DNA from: Terribacillus saccharophilus
GTDB taxonomy: Bacteria > Bacillota > Bacilli > Bacillales > Amphibacillaceae
Direction of reading: 5' to 3'
Length of the DNA stretch: 64,000 nt
Assembly (NCBI RefSeq): GCF_002272075.1
Contig: NZ_NPBJ01000004.1
Coordinates: 235,419 to 299,418, forward strand
Shown here: in pieces, positions 8,613-16,057 of the stretch
Position numbering within the stretch: position 1 is the first letter of the stretch
Layout: every line of letters starts with the position of its first letter
Made by a program: the position numbers and the translations under genes
The notes under the pieces: generated by a model
The model's database searches: none
What the model was told of the DNA's origin: nothing
Seen by the model: only the letters and a program-made list of their open reading frames with translations

Positions 8613-10679
8613 CTATCTAGTGAAGGCAGCCGGTACGCCGCCATCCACTGTTATCATGCAGCCAGTTGTCTTGAGTGCTGCATCTGAGGCAAAGAAAGCA
8701 ATGGATTCTGCGATATCACTTGGATAGATATTGACACCAAGTGTCGTCCGTTTGCGATAATGCTCCTCCAGTTCATCTGGCGAAATGTTATAAGCGGCAG
8801 CACGCTCCTCACGCCATTTGGAGCCCCAGATTGCTGACCCTTGCAGCACAGCATCAGGCAGGACACCGTTCACTCGGATGCCATAGCTGCCGCCTTCTGC
8901 AGCAATACATCTAGCCAAATGCATCTCCATCGCCTTCACTGCACTATAAGCCGCTGCATTCTTACCGGCATAAACGCTGTTTTTTGATCCGACAAATACC
9001 ATGCTTCCACCAATGCCTTGCTGCTTCATCAAACGGAATGCTTCACGGGCTACAAGGAAATAACCTGTGCCTAAAACATCCATATTAAGCTGCCATTCTT
9101 TTAATGTTGTTTCATCAAATGGACTGCTCGTAGCAAGCCCTGCGTTATTGATGATATGATCTACTCCGCCAAACTGTCGGACTGCTTTCTCAAAGGCTTC
9201 AGCGATAGCACTTTCATCCGTTACATCCATTTTGACAGCTATCGCACGTCCTGCCCCGTACGTTTCGTTTAGCTCCTGTGCAACCTTTTCTGCCCCTTCA
9301 AGATTGATATCGGTCACAACTGCATGAGCTCCGCCTTCCAGGAAGACGCGCAATGTTGCACTGCCAATACCGCCAGCTCCGCCTGTGACGAGAACGACAG
9401 AACGGCTGAACCTTGCTTCGGGTGGTGCCAAGGAAAGCTTATACAGCTCAAGTGGCCAATATTCCACTGCAAATGATTCCGATTCGGACAAGGAAACAAA
9501 GTCACCGAGTGCTGTTGCTCCCTTCATCACTGCAATTGCACGATGATACAAAGCAGCACTGATATCAGCAGCTTTTTTGTCTTTTCCAGTCGTCACCATA
9601 CCTACACCAGGGATGAGTACTACTCTAGGCACTGGTTCGAACATCACATCTCCCTCAGACGCAAGGCGACTGAAATAATCTTCGTAATCTTTAGCGAAGT
9701 TTTGGATACCTTCTTCTACTTTTAGAAGCAGATCATCAGCATTGTCAGCAGACGGATCGAATGCGATGTACAAAGGCGTACGCTTTGTATGTACAAGATG
9801 ATCCGGGCACGCAGCACCTACCTGACTCAACAGCTGCGCTTGTTCACTGTTTACGAATTCCAGCACATCTACGCTGTCATCGAAGCTTAGAATCATTTTC
9901 TTTTCTCCGCTCACTGCGCCTCTGATGGCTGGCATCACTTTCGTAATAAGCTGATTTCGTTTGTCCTTATCCAAAACTGAAAATTTCTCTCCACTGAAAG
10001 CTTTCGTTTCTGACTGCTTTTGAGAAATATAGCTTTCTGCTTCATTAATGACAGCAATCGTACGATCATAGCTTTCTTTCGCTGTCTCCCCCCACACGAC
10101 CAGGCCATGCTTCTCCATCAGCACAAGTTCCGCCTGCGGATTTGCAGCTACTGCCTCTGCAATCATTTTAGATAAAGTGAATCCAGGACGGATATAAGGC
10201 ACCCAGACGAATCGCTCACCGAAGATCTCTTTAGCGATTTCCTGTCCATTGTCTGCGCAGCACAGACTGATAATGCTGTCAGGATGTGAATGGTCAACGT
10301 GTTTATATGGAAGAAACGCATGCAACAGTGTTTCAATAGAAGCACGCGGATGACTTGCATCAATCATGCATTGACTCAAGTATGAAACCATCTCCTCATC
10401 TGACATAGAATCACGTTCAATCAATGGGCGAATATCCTCCATACGCAAACCGGTGAAGTTATGCGCTCCCATTGTTGCCAAATCAGATCCGCTGCCTTTG
10501 ACATACATAACTTCTACCGGGCGTCCGCGGAAGTCCTCAACCGTAGTTTTCATAGATGTATTTCCGCCACCCCAGTTACAAACAGAACGGTCACTTCCAA
10601 TCAAATTAGACCGGTAAACTAGCTCCCCTAATCCTTCATAGTGATTTGCATTCGATTCATTCCATTTATTCTGTACCAA
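8613..10679 (-). CDS. rhaEW: Bifunctional rhamnulose-1-phosphate aldolase / L-lactaldehyde dehydrogenase
   Basis: About 688 residues, two fused domains. Residues 1-400 are a class II aldolase domain (SVCNWGGGNTSMKT, VDHSHPDSI and LVLMEKHGLVVWG with metal-binding histidines). Residues about 425-688 are a short-chain dehydrogenase with the NAD motif VTGGAGGIGSA, IINNAGLAT and the catalytic AYSAVK. It matches the architecture of B. subtilis YuxG. The start is placed at a TTG (10,679) 8 bases after AAAGGAG; a GTG three codons earlier overlaps that ribosome site and is less likely. It is the first gene of the rha operon, with a promoter, a cre-like site and repeats upstream. Confidence 0.95.
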   Translation of the reverse strand: MVQNKWNESNANHYEGLGELVYRSNLIGSDRSVCNWGGGNTSMKTTVEDFRGRPVEVMYVKGSGSDLATMGAHNFTGLRMEDIRPLIERDSMSDEEMVSYLSQCMIDASHPRASIETLLHAFLPYKHVDHSHPDSIISLCCADNGQEIAKEIFGERFVWVPYIRPGFTLSKMIAEAVAANPQAELVLMEKHGLVVWGETAKESYDRTIAVINEAESYISQKQSETKAFSGEKFSVLDKDKRNQLITKVMPAIRGAVSGEKKMILSFDDSVDVLEFVNSEQAQLLSQVGAACPDHLVHTKRTPLYIAFDPSADNADDLLLKVEEGIQNFAKDYEDYFSRLASEGDVMFEPVPRVVLIPGVGMVTTGKDKKAADISAALYHRAIAVMKGATALGDFVSLSESESFAVEYWPLELYKLSLAPPEARFSRSVVLVTGGAGGIGSATLRVFLEGGAHAVVTDINLEGAEKVAQELNETYGAGRAIAVKMDVTDESAIAEAFEKAVRQFGGVDHIINNAGLATSSPFDETTLKEWQLNMDVLGTGYFLVAREAFRLMKQQGIGGSMVFVGSKNSVYAGKNAAAYSAVKAMEMHLARCIAAEGGSYGIRVNGVLPDAVLQGSAIWGSKWREERAAAYNISPDELEEHYRKRTTLGVNIYPSDIAESIAFFASDAALKTTGCMITVDGGVPAAFTR

Positions 10680-10702
10680 TTCTACCACTCCTTTTGCATT
10701 TG

Positions 10703-10716
10703 ATGAAGCGCTTTCA
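10703..10716 (-). promoter_or_regulatory. cre-like site in the rhaEW leader
   Basis: The minus strand reads TGAAAGCGCTTCAT, a near-palindrome that would be a perfect TGAAAGCGCTTTCA cre if one T were restored. It lies just downstream of the predicted -10 and about 25 bases before the start codon, a roadblock position for CcpA. Confidence 0.55.
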
Positions 10717-10728
10717 ATTCATGAACTC

Positions 10729-10734
10729 ATTATA
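10729..10734 (-). promoter_or_regulatory. -10 box of the rhaEW promoter
   Basis: Perfect TATAAT on the minus strand, about 50 bases upstream of the TTG start. No good -35 hexamer lies 16-18 bases upstream. The repeats at 10,764-10,794 begin about 30 bases upstream of the -10. Confidence 0.6.
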
Positions 10735-10763
10735 CATTAGATACAAGCAAATTTGTGTATTTA

Positions 10764-10794
10764 TCTTTATTTTTATTTGTTTATTTTTGTTTTG
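10764..10794 (-). promoter_or_regulatory. Candidate RhaR operator repeats upstream of rhaEW
   Basis: A run of near-repeats of the type TTTATTT and TTTGTTT (plus strand: TCTTTATTTTTATTTG, then TTTATTTTTG) sits just upstream of the rhaEW promoter and abuts the MFS stop codon. The same CTTTATTT word occurs in tandem before the MFS gene. Direct repeats of this kind are typical of DeoR-family operators. Assignment to RhaR is inferred. Confidence 0.5.
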
Positions 10795-12090
10795 TTAATT
10801 TCTCGCCTGACGCTGTCTTTCTTCTGCTCTTCCATATCGATCCTCCTGGATTTCCTCCAATGACTTCCCTCTTGTTTCTGGTGCCATGATCAAACCAATA
10901 ACCGCCGCGATAACGAGGAATCCAATCATGATCATACCTGCCGACTGAAATCCGAGTGAAGTTATCATCAAAGGTACAACAAGCGAAATCAATCCGACCG
11001 CTATTCTCGCCAAGGCAAAGATAAAACCTTGCGCTTTTGCCCGGTAACGCGTATGGAACAGTTCTCCAGCCCAAAGCCCATAAAATGCTTGGGCCCCGAA
11101 TCCAGCAGCAATCCCCCAAAGGACGACAAATGTGATCAGCTCGAACATTCCCATTCCGCCAAACGTAAGAACAAGCCAAGCAGCGATTCCCATACCCGCA
11201 CCTACTCCATAAAGAAGCTTACGATTTACCCGGTCACCGAGCTTAATGAAGACAAAATAAGTAGCTGCCACAGTTAATGTCCAAAGGAAGCCTTGCAGCA
11301 AGTTTGCCTGAGATGCAGATAATCCGCCGACCGTTTCGTAAATATAAGGCATGAAATAGCCCATAACACCTGCAACAAGATTCCAAAACACATAAATGCC
11401 AACAAGCAGAACAATCGCTTTTAGATTGGCTTTAACAGTAAACAACTGCTTCCAAGATACATCTTGTTTCCCAACTTCTCTTTGGCTTTTTTCTTTTTCT
11501 TTCTCTTCCGTCCATATTGTTGACTCATTGATCTGCTGCTGCATGATCCACGTGATAAGAGCCACGACAAAGAGCTGAGCAAAGATGATTCGGCTGCCAA
11601 GCAAACCTAAAGGAGCCAATAAAACTGATAGAAACAGCGTAATTGCCGGTCCGATCGACCAAGCAAACTGCCCCCATCCGACTCGTGCTGCCCTCTCCCC
11701 CTTGGGCGCTTCTTCCGCTATGTAAGTCCAAGCAGCTGGTATTGCCGCTCCGACAGCGATTCCAGTTACCACATAACCGACAAGCAGCATCGGGAAATTG
11801 AACGAAAACATGATTAGTAAAATCCCTAGCATGTACACAAGCAGATCATACTTATAAATGAATTTTCTGCCGAACTTGTCCACCAGGATGCCACCAAGAA
11901 AAGCTCCAATCGCCGACCCGAAGCCATTGGCACTCAATGCACCGAGAAGTCCAAGCTTCGCATCATTCAAATTCAGGTACTCCATCCACAAAGTCAATCC
12001 GCCAGCTCCGGCAACAATCGAACCTGCCTCCAAGTAGTTGGACATTGCAACGGTAATTGTAGCTTTTAAACTTCCTTCTTTTGCTGCCAC
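10795..12090 (-). CDS. MFS transporter, probable rhamnose or rhamnoside uptake
   Basis: About 431 residues with roughly 12 hydrophobic segments. Features of the sugar-porter type MFS are the GGILVDKFGRKFIYKYDL loop between helices 2 and 3, GERAARVGWGQF in the middle, the second-half equivalent FIKLGDRVNRKLL, and the C-terminal PETRGKSLEEIQ, which is the classical sugar transporter PETKG signature. The start is a GTG at 12,090 preceded by GGAGGGG. It has its own TATAAT box and the same repeats as rhaEW, so it is co-regulated with rhamnose breakdown. The exact substrate cannot be read from the sequence. Confidence 0.88.
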   Translation of the reverse strand: MAAKEGSLKATITVAMSNYLEAGSIVAGAGGLTLWMEYLNLNDAKLGLLGALSANGFGSAIGAFLGGILVDKFGRKFIYKYDLLVYMLGILLIMFSFNFPMLLVGYVVTGIAVGAAIPAAWTYIAEEAPKGERAARVGWGQFAWSIGPAITLFLSVLLAPLGLLGSRIIFAQLFVVALITWIMQQQINESTIWTEEKEKEKSQREVGKQDVSWKQLFTVKANLKAIVLLVGIYVFWNLVAGVMGYFMPYIYETVGGLSASQANLLQGFLWTLTVAATYFVFIKLGDRVNRKLLYGVGAGMGIAAWLVLTFGGMGMFELITFVVLWGIAAGFGAQAFYGLWAGELFHTRYRAKAQGFIFALARIAVGLISLVVPLMITSLGFQSAGMIMIGFLVIAAVIGLIMAPETRGKSLEEIQEDRYGRAEERQRQARN

Positions 12091-12125
12091 TATGCTTCCC
12101 CTCCTATGTATTACAGCAGTTATTA

Positions 12126-12139
12126 ATAAAGCGCTTACA
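12126..12139 (-). promoter_or_regulatory. cre-like site before the MFS gene
   Basis: The minus strand reads TGTAAGCGCTTTAT, matching the first 12 positions of the cre consensus TGWAANCGNTNWCA but not the final CA. It lies downstream of the -10 and upstream of the ribosome site, the same layout as at rhaEW. Confidence 0.45.
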
Positions 12140-12156
12140 TAACGTTTTACGATTGA

Positions 12157-12162
12157 ATTATA
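12157..12162 (-). promoter_or_regulatory. -10 box of the MFS transporter promoter
   Basis: Perfect TATAAT on the minus strand in the context AGTGTATAATTC, very similar to the rhaEW promoter (ATGTATAATGA). No clear -35 box; the tandem repeats begin about 10 bases upstream of it. Confidence 0.6.
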
Positions 12163-12170
12163 CACTAGAT

Positions 12171-12214
12171 TGTTTTGTTTGTCTTTATTTGTCTTTATTT
12201 ACTTTGTTTTATTG
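12171..12214 (-). promoter_or_regulatory. Candidate RhaR operator: tandem GTCTTTATTT repeats
   Basis: Two perfect head-to-tail copies of GTCTTTATTT occupy 12,181-12,200, flanked by degenerate copies (TTGTTTTGTTT and ACTTTGTTTTATT). The repeats cover the -35 region of the MFS promoter. The 10-base period matches one helical turn, as expected for a DeoR-family repressor binding several times on one DNA face. Confidence 0.6.
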
Positions 12215-12247
12215 TGGAAATAGGAATTATTACTCAAAAAACACTAA

Positions 12248-12279
12248 ATAGTTTACATAATTATATTATGATAAACTAT
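12248..12279. repeat. 32-bp A+T-rich dyad, operator-like
   Basis: ATAGTTTA and TAAACTAT form 8-base outer arms; inside them CATAAT and ATTATG form 6-base inner arms around TAT, with a single unpaired A. It lies about 90-120 bases upstream of the MFS -10 box and beyond the neighbouring gene's terminator. It has no G+C-rich stem or T tract, so a protein-binding site is more likely than a terminator. Confidence 0.5.
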
Positions 12280-12284
12280 GGCAT

Positions 12285-12325
12285 ATAAAAAAGCTTGCAT
12301 TATCGACTACTGATAATACAAGCTT
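12285..12325 (-). terminator. Intrinsic terminator after the DMT transporter gene
   Basis: On the minus strand AAGCTTGTATTATC pairs with GATAATGCAAGCTT with one mismatch, followed by TTTTTTATAT. It ends transcription of the gene at 12,382-13,314. Confidence 0.8.
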
Positions 12326-12381
12326 AAAATATTGCTATTAAAGTGCGGTCCCTAAGCATTCGTTTTATTATTTACCTTGAA

Positions 12382-13314
12382 TTAAAACATTCTAATCAAG
12401 AATACTCCTGCCAAGATCATAACAAGACCCACTATCTGTATAAAATCAATTTGAGTTTTATAAGACCCCATCAATCCTAAGCGCTGGATCAGCAGACTTC
12501 CTGCAATCTGTCCAAATAAGACTAAGACAACTGTTTGTCCTGTCCCTACTTGGCCAACTAAATAAATGTTGATTAACACGTATGCTGCTCCTAAGAATCC
12601 ACCTAACCAAACCCACCATGCCGCTTTTTGTTTTATGGGATTTCTTACACCGGCAAAAGTGCGTTCTTTTAAGGCAACTACAACAATCAATGTAAGTGCG
12701 CCGATGAAAAAGGAGACAAAAGCGGCTTGTATGGAAGAATGTAGAACAATTCCTAGCTGACCATTAATCGCCACCTGTGTTGACATCAGCATTCCTGATC
12801 CTATTCCAACTAAACGCCAAATCCACAGATTCAGATTTTTCTCATTCGATTTTTCCCGTCGTGATCTGACTTCTTGTATGGCAATAGCAAAAAACACGCC
12901 AATTATAACTAAAGCTATTCCTATTATTCGATACATATCAAATGGTTCCTTCATAGAATGGAACCATCCAAAATTATCAATCAGCATTCCCATGATGATT
13001 TGCCCTAAAATCGGCATGATGGCTGTTTGTACACTACCCAGTTTAGGGAATAACAAAATGTTGACAGTAAGAAAAATAACACCGAGCACCCCTCCAAGCC
13101 AAATCCAAACCGGTTGTTGGGAGATGAATCCCCATGATATTCCAAGCGGCGAACCTGTTATCAAAGTTATGACGGCCAAAGATAGAGCCCCAATCACGAA
13201 TGAGATCATGGAAGCCAAATACGGTGAGATAACAAATTTTCTCAACTGTGAATTCACAGCAGTTTGAAATGACAATCCCGTACCTATTAAAATTCCTATT
13301 AATGCAGTAAACAT
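12382..13314 (-). CDS. DMT-superfamily transporter with two DUF606 (YdcZ-like) repeats
   Basis: Product of 310 residues with about ten membrane helices. Two homologous halves are visible: ALIGILIGTGLSFQTAVNSQL with SMISFVIGALSLAV in the first (1-145), and GIGSGMLMSTQVAINGQL with AFVSFFIGALTLIV in the second (165-310); each continues into W(I/V)WLGG and an ILGQ/LFGQ helix. The substrate is unknown for most of the family. GAGGAG precedes the ATG by 9 bases. It has its own promoter and terminator, so it is a single-gene unit. Confidence 0.88.
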   Translation of the reverse strand: MFTALIGILIGTGLSFQTAVNSQLRKFVISPYLASMISFVIGALSLAVITLITGSPLGISWGFISQQPVWIWLGGVLGVIFLTVNILLFPKLGSVQTAIMPILGQIIMGMLIDNFGWFHSMKEPFDMYRIIGIALVIIGVFFAIAIQEVRSRREKSNEKNLNLWIWRLVGIGSGMLMSTQVAINGQLGIVLHSSIQAAFVSFFIGALTLIVVVALKERTFAGVRNPIKQKAAWWVWLGGFLGAAYVLINIYLVGQVGTGQTVVLVLFGQIAGSLLIQRLGLMGSYKTQIDFIQIVGLVMILAGVFLIRMF

Positions 13315-13379
13315 AAGATATAACTCCTCAAGAAAATTATTTTATCACTGTTTTTGACAAAATAAGGAGGAGGTAATGA

Positions 13380-13388
13380 ATTATAGCA
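13380..13388 (-). promoter_or_regulatory. Extended -10 promoter of the DMT transporter gene
   Basis: The minus strand reads TGCTATAAT, an extended -10 element, 66 bases upstream of the ATG. The predicted 5' leader contains ACCTCCTCC at 13,366-13,374, which is complementary to the GAGGAG ribosome site near the start codon. Confidence 0.5.
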
Positions 13389-13490
13389 ATCGTTTTTCGT
13401 ATGTATCTTCCTCTCCCTGATGATAGTTCTATTGTATACCCTTTAAGTGGCTGTTAGTCAACTGTTGCAGGCGTAATAATAACACAAAAT

Positions 13491-13532
13491 AAAAACGCCT
13501 CCCTTATCGTCGATCGATAAACAGAAGCGTTA
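13491..13532 (-). terminator. Intrinsic terminator after spo0A
   Basis: On the minus strand AACGCTTC pairs with GGGAGGCGTT (with mismatches) around an inner TTATCG/CGATAA hairpin, followed by TTTTTATTTT. It lies 70 bases downstream of the spo0A stop. Confidence 0.7.
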
Positions 13533-13602
13533 AAACCTTGAATTTATAGCTTAAGTATAACCGTTCTAGGGTTATTTATATAACGATCAATCCATTTCAG
13601 CC

Positions 13603-14388
13603 TTAACTGGCACGGTGCTCAAGCCGCAGGCGATCTGCTACCATTGCAATGAATTCAGAATTTGTCGGTTTTGCTTTGGAGATGCTGACTGTGTATCCGA
13701 ACAGAGAGGAGATGCTATCCATATTTCCGCGGTTCCACGCTACTTCGATAGCATGGCGGATTGCTCTTTCCACTCGGGAAGCTGTCGTATTGTATGTTTT
13801 GGCAATGTCTGGATAAAGAACCTTGGTAATAGAACCGAGCAAGTCAATATCGTTATAGACCATTGTAATTGCTTCACGAAGGTACATATAACCTTTGATG
13901 TGTGCCGGTACACCGATTTCGTGGATGATATTCGTGATGCTCGCTTCCAGATTCGGTTTTTTATCACGTTTTTTCTCTTTTACGCGAAGCGGACTTGACT
14001 CATAACTTCCGCCATATCCGCTTACCTGACGGATCTGTGCTGCCAGGTTCTCAAGATCGAAGGGCTTAAGGATGAAATAAGCAGCGCCGAGATCGACTGC
14101 CTTCTTCGTTACTTCTTCTTGACCGAAGGCTGTTAGCATGATCACATGTGGCATCGGTGCGGATGTTCTTTCTCTTAATGTACGAAGAACAGCCAGTCCA
14201 TCGACATGCGGCATGATGATGTCGAGTACGACGACATCCGGCTGGATATCTTCCAGCATATCTAAACAATCTTTTCCATTATAAGCTGTTCCAATTACCT
14301 CTATATCGGATTGGTCTTCAAAATATTCCTCCATAAGCTGCACAAGCTCTCGATTGTCATCGACCAAAACTGCTTTTATCTTATCCAT
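13603..14388 (-). CDS. spo0A: Sporulation master regulator Spo0A
   Basis: Product of 261 residues, the usual length. Residues 1-125 are a receiver domain with D10, D11, phospho-acceptor D56 ([10 protein letters not shown]) and the switch lysine in FILKPFD. After a linker (about 130-145), residues 145-261 are the Spo0A DNA-binding domain, with the [20 protein letters not shown] and [16 protein letters not shown] helices almost as in B. subtilis. Phosphorylated Spo0A starts sporulation and controls stationary-phase genes. GGGAGG precedes the ATG by 8 bases. It is followed by a terminator and has 0A boxes upstream, consistent with autoregulation. Confidence 0.99.
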   Translation of the reverse strand: MDKIKAVLVDDNRELVQLMEEYFEDQSDIEVIGTAYNGKDCLDMLEDIQPDVVVLDIIMPHVDGLAVLRTLRERTSAPMPHVIMLTAFGQEEVTKKAVDLGAAYFILKPFDLENLAAQIRQVSGYGGSYESSPLRVKEKKRDKKPNLEASITNIIHEIGVPAHIKGYMYLREAITMVYNDIDLLGSITKVLYPDIAKTYNTTASRVERAIRHAIEVAWNRGNMDSISSLFGYTVSISKAKPTNSEFIAMVADRLRLEHRAS

Positions 14389-14430
14389 TCCCAGCTTCCT
14401 CCCTTAATATCCCTTATGATTCCACGTTAT

Positions 14431-14459
14431 AGTTTCGACACATCAAGGTCAATTCCTGC
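14431..14459 (-). promoter_or_regulatory. Putative sigma-H promoter of spo0A with overlapping 0A box
   Basis: Minus strand: GCAGGAATT, 11 bases, then GTCGAAACT, resembling the sigma-H consensus RNAGGAWWW / RNNGAATWW. The -10 half overlaps GTGTCGAA at 14,434-14,441, a 7 of 8 match to the Spo0A box TTGTCGAA. A position 40-70 bases from the start codon fits the sporulation promoter Ps known in B. subtilis. Confidence 0.55.
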
Positions 14460-14512
14460 CAAATTGAAAAAAACCACGCTTTTATTTCCAAAGAATGAAA
14501 TCCTGCCCAACA

Positions 14513-14520
14513 TTCGACAA
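14513..14520 (-). promoter_or_regulatory. Spo0A-binding box upstream of spo0A
   Basis: Perfect TTGTCGAA on the minus strand, about 55 bases upstream of the sigma-H-like -35. A TATACT at 14,563-14,568 on the same strand could be the -10 of a vegetative promoter further upstream, but no good -35 was found. Confidence 0.6.
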
Positions 14521-14580
14521 CATGTGACACTGTGCGTTCCGAACAAATGTTTCTTGTCTTTACAGTATACCGCATGACTT

Positions 14581-14623
14581 GAAAAAGAAAAAGACAATCC
14601 TATTCGTAAACGAACAGGAATTG
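14581..14623 (-). terminator. Intrinsic terminator after spoIVB
   Basis: On the minus strand CAATTCCTGTTCGT pairs with ACGAATAGGATTG (two imperfections), followed by TCTTTTTCTTTTT. It starts 7 bases after the spoIVB stop codon. Confidence 0.8.
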
Positions 14624-14629
14624 CCTTTA

Positions 14630-15895
14630 TCAGCTTGCTTTTTTATCACTTTTGTAAATGTCGATACCTGCTTCCTGCAGCATCCATTCTATGTGTACAC
14701 CATAACCGGATGTCGGATCGTTAACGAATACGTGTGTAACAGCACCAATAAGTTTACCATCTTGAATGATTGGACTTCCACTCATCCCTTGGACGATTCC
14801 TCCTGTTTTAGAAAGCAGCCGCTTGTCTGTCACCTTGATGATCATACCTTTTGTTGCGGGATGGTCCTGCGGTACGCTATTGACGATTTCCACATCAAAT
14901 TCTTCAATTTTTTCGCCATCCACTACTGTTCGAATGACTGCTGGTCCTTTTTTAACGTCCTCGCTTAAAGCAATTGGAAGTGCTTTTGCTTCTTCATTTT
15001 GACGCATATCACTTTCCAGTTTTCCAAAAATACCAAATGGGCTATTTTTCGTGATAGTTCCGATATAATTGCGGTTCATGCTGAATTCAGCGAGTTTTTC
15101 CCCTGGTTTGCCATTGTTTCCTTTTTGAATGCTTGTAACATTAGATCTGACGATTGTACCGTCATGAATCTCAATAGGCTTTTGTGTATCCATATCCGAT
15201 ATAACATGGCCTAATGCACCATAGTTCTTTGATGCCGGATCATAAAAGGTCATCGTACCGATACCAGCTGCTGAATCACGGATATAGAGGCCCATTCGGT
15301 ACTGCTTATCCTTGTCGTCCAGTGCAGGATTGAGTTCAGCAGTCAAAACTTGGCTGCCGCGTTTTACTTCAATGCTGACAGGCTTACCCGCTTTACCAGC
15401 TTTTTCGATCAGTGGAGCAACTTCTTCCATCCTGTGGATTTCTTTTTCATCGATTTTCAAAAGAATATCCCCAGTATAGATAGCTGCATCTTCTCCAGGA
15501 GATACACTTGTTTCGGCAGTTCTTACTTGGTGATGACCGACAACAAGTACACCTAATGTATGAAGTTTGACTCCAACTGAATGTCCTCCAGGAACAATGC
15601 GGATATCTGACAATACGTCAACAGATACCTTTTTGACAGGTATACTGCCTACCGTATAAACAAGGTCTTGTTTGCCTGTTGACTGCCCCTGAAAAGCCTC
15701 TTGGTCAATAGCTTCTACAGCCTCTCCGTCCCCAAAGGCCGGGAGAGCGTCAGAAAGATCGTTATTTGAAAACAAAGTCAATGTTTTGGGTATGCTCAAA
15801 AAGGACTGTACTGGTTTTGTCAATGGTGCGGCTAATAATACAGCCAGCAGACAAAGACCAATGGCGATGCGCAGTGCTGCTACCTTATTCTTCAT
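14630..15895 (-). CDS. spoIVB: SpoIVB serine peptidase (sigma-K checkpoint)
   Basis: About 421 residues. An N-terminal hydrophobic segment (about 8-30) exports it from the forespore, a PDZ domain follows (around residues 110-190, [10 protein letters not shown] and [11 protein letters not shown]), and the C-terminal S55 peptidase domain holds the nucleophile motif [20 protein letters not shown]. It cleaves SpoIVFA to trigger pro-sigma-K processing in the mother cell. The start at 15,895 is chosen because AGGAGA precedes it; an in-frame ATG at 15,934 has no ribosome site. Its place between recN and spo0A is conserved in Bacillus. Confidence 0.97.
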   Translation of the reverse strand: MKNKVAALRIAIGLCLLAVLLAAPLTKPVQSFLSIPKTLTLFSNNDLSDALPAFGDGEAVEAIDQEAFQGQSTGKQDLVYTVGSIPVKKVSVDVLSDIRIVPGGHSVGVKLHTLGVLVVGHHQVRTAETSVSPGEDAAIYTGDILLKIDEKEIHRMEEVAPLIEKAGKAGKPVSIEVKRGSQVLTAELNPALDDKDKQYRMGLYIRDSAAGIGTMTFYDPASKNYGALGHVISDMDTQKPIEIHDGTIVRSNVTSIQKGNNGKPGEKLAEFSMNRNYIGTITKNSPFGIFGKLESDMRQNEEAKALPIALSEDVKKGPAVIRTVVDGEKIEEFDVEIVNSVPQDHPATKGMIIKVTDKRLLSKTGGIVQGMSGSPIIQDGKLIGAVTHVFVNDPTSGYGVHIEWMLQEAGIDIYKSDKKAS

Positions 15896-16026
15896 TTTCT
15901 CATCTCCTAGAAGTCCTACCCCACAGCAGTTCATGCTTGTTTATGTACTTCTAGTTTGACTTTCACAGAGGCTTTTTAAACCCAGAAAACATCAGAAAAA
16001 GCACCTATCTTTTCCTTTATTTAAAA

Positions 16027-16057
16027 CGAAAAAGATCCTGCCATATATGGCAGGATC
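16027..16057 (-). terminator. Intrinsic terminator after recN
   Basis: GATCCTGCCATATATGGCAGGATC is a perfect 24-base palindrome, followed on the minus strand by TTTTTCG. It overlaps the last two bases of the recN stop codon. Confidence 0.85.

Noticed and set aside
13353..13420. TTGACA followed by AAGGAGGAGG and a 14-codon ORF on the plus strand
   Set aside because: No -10 box at a proper distance, the ORF is very short and no plus-strand gene follows. The GGAGGAGG is better explained as the complement of a leader element of the minus-strand DMT gene.
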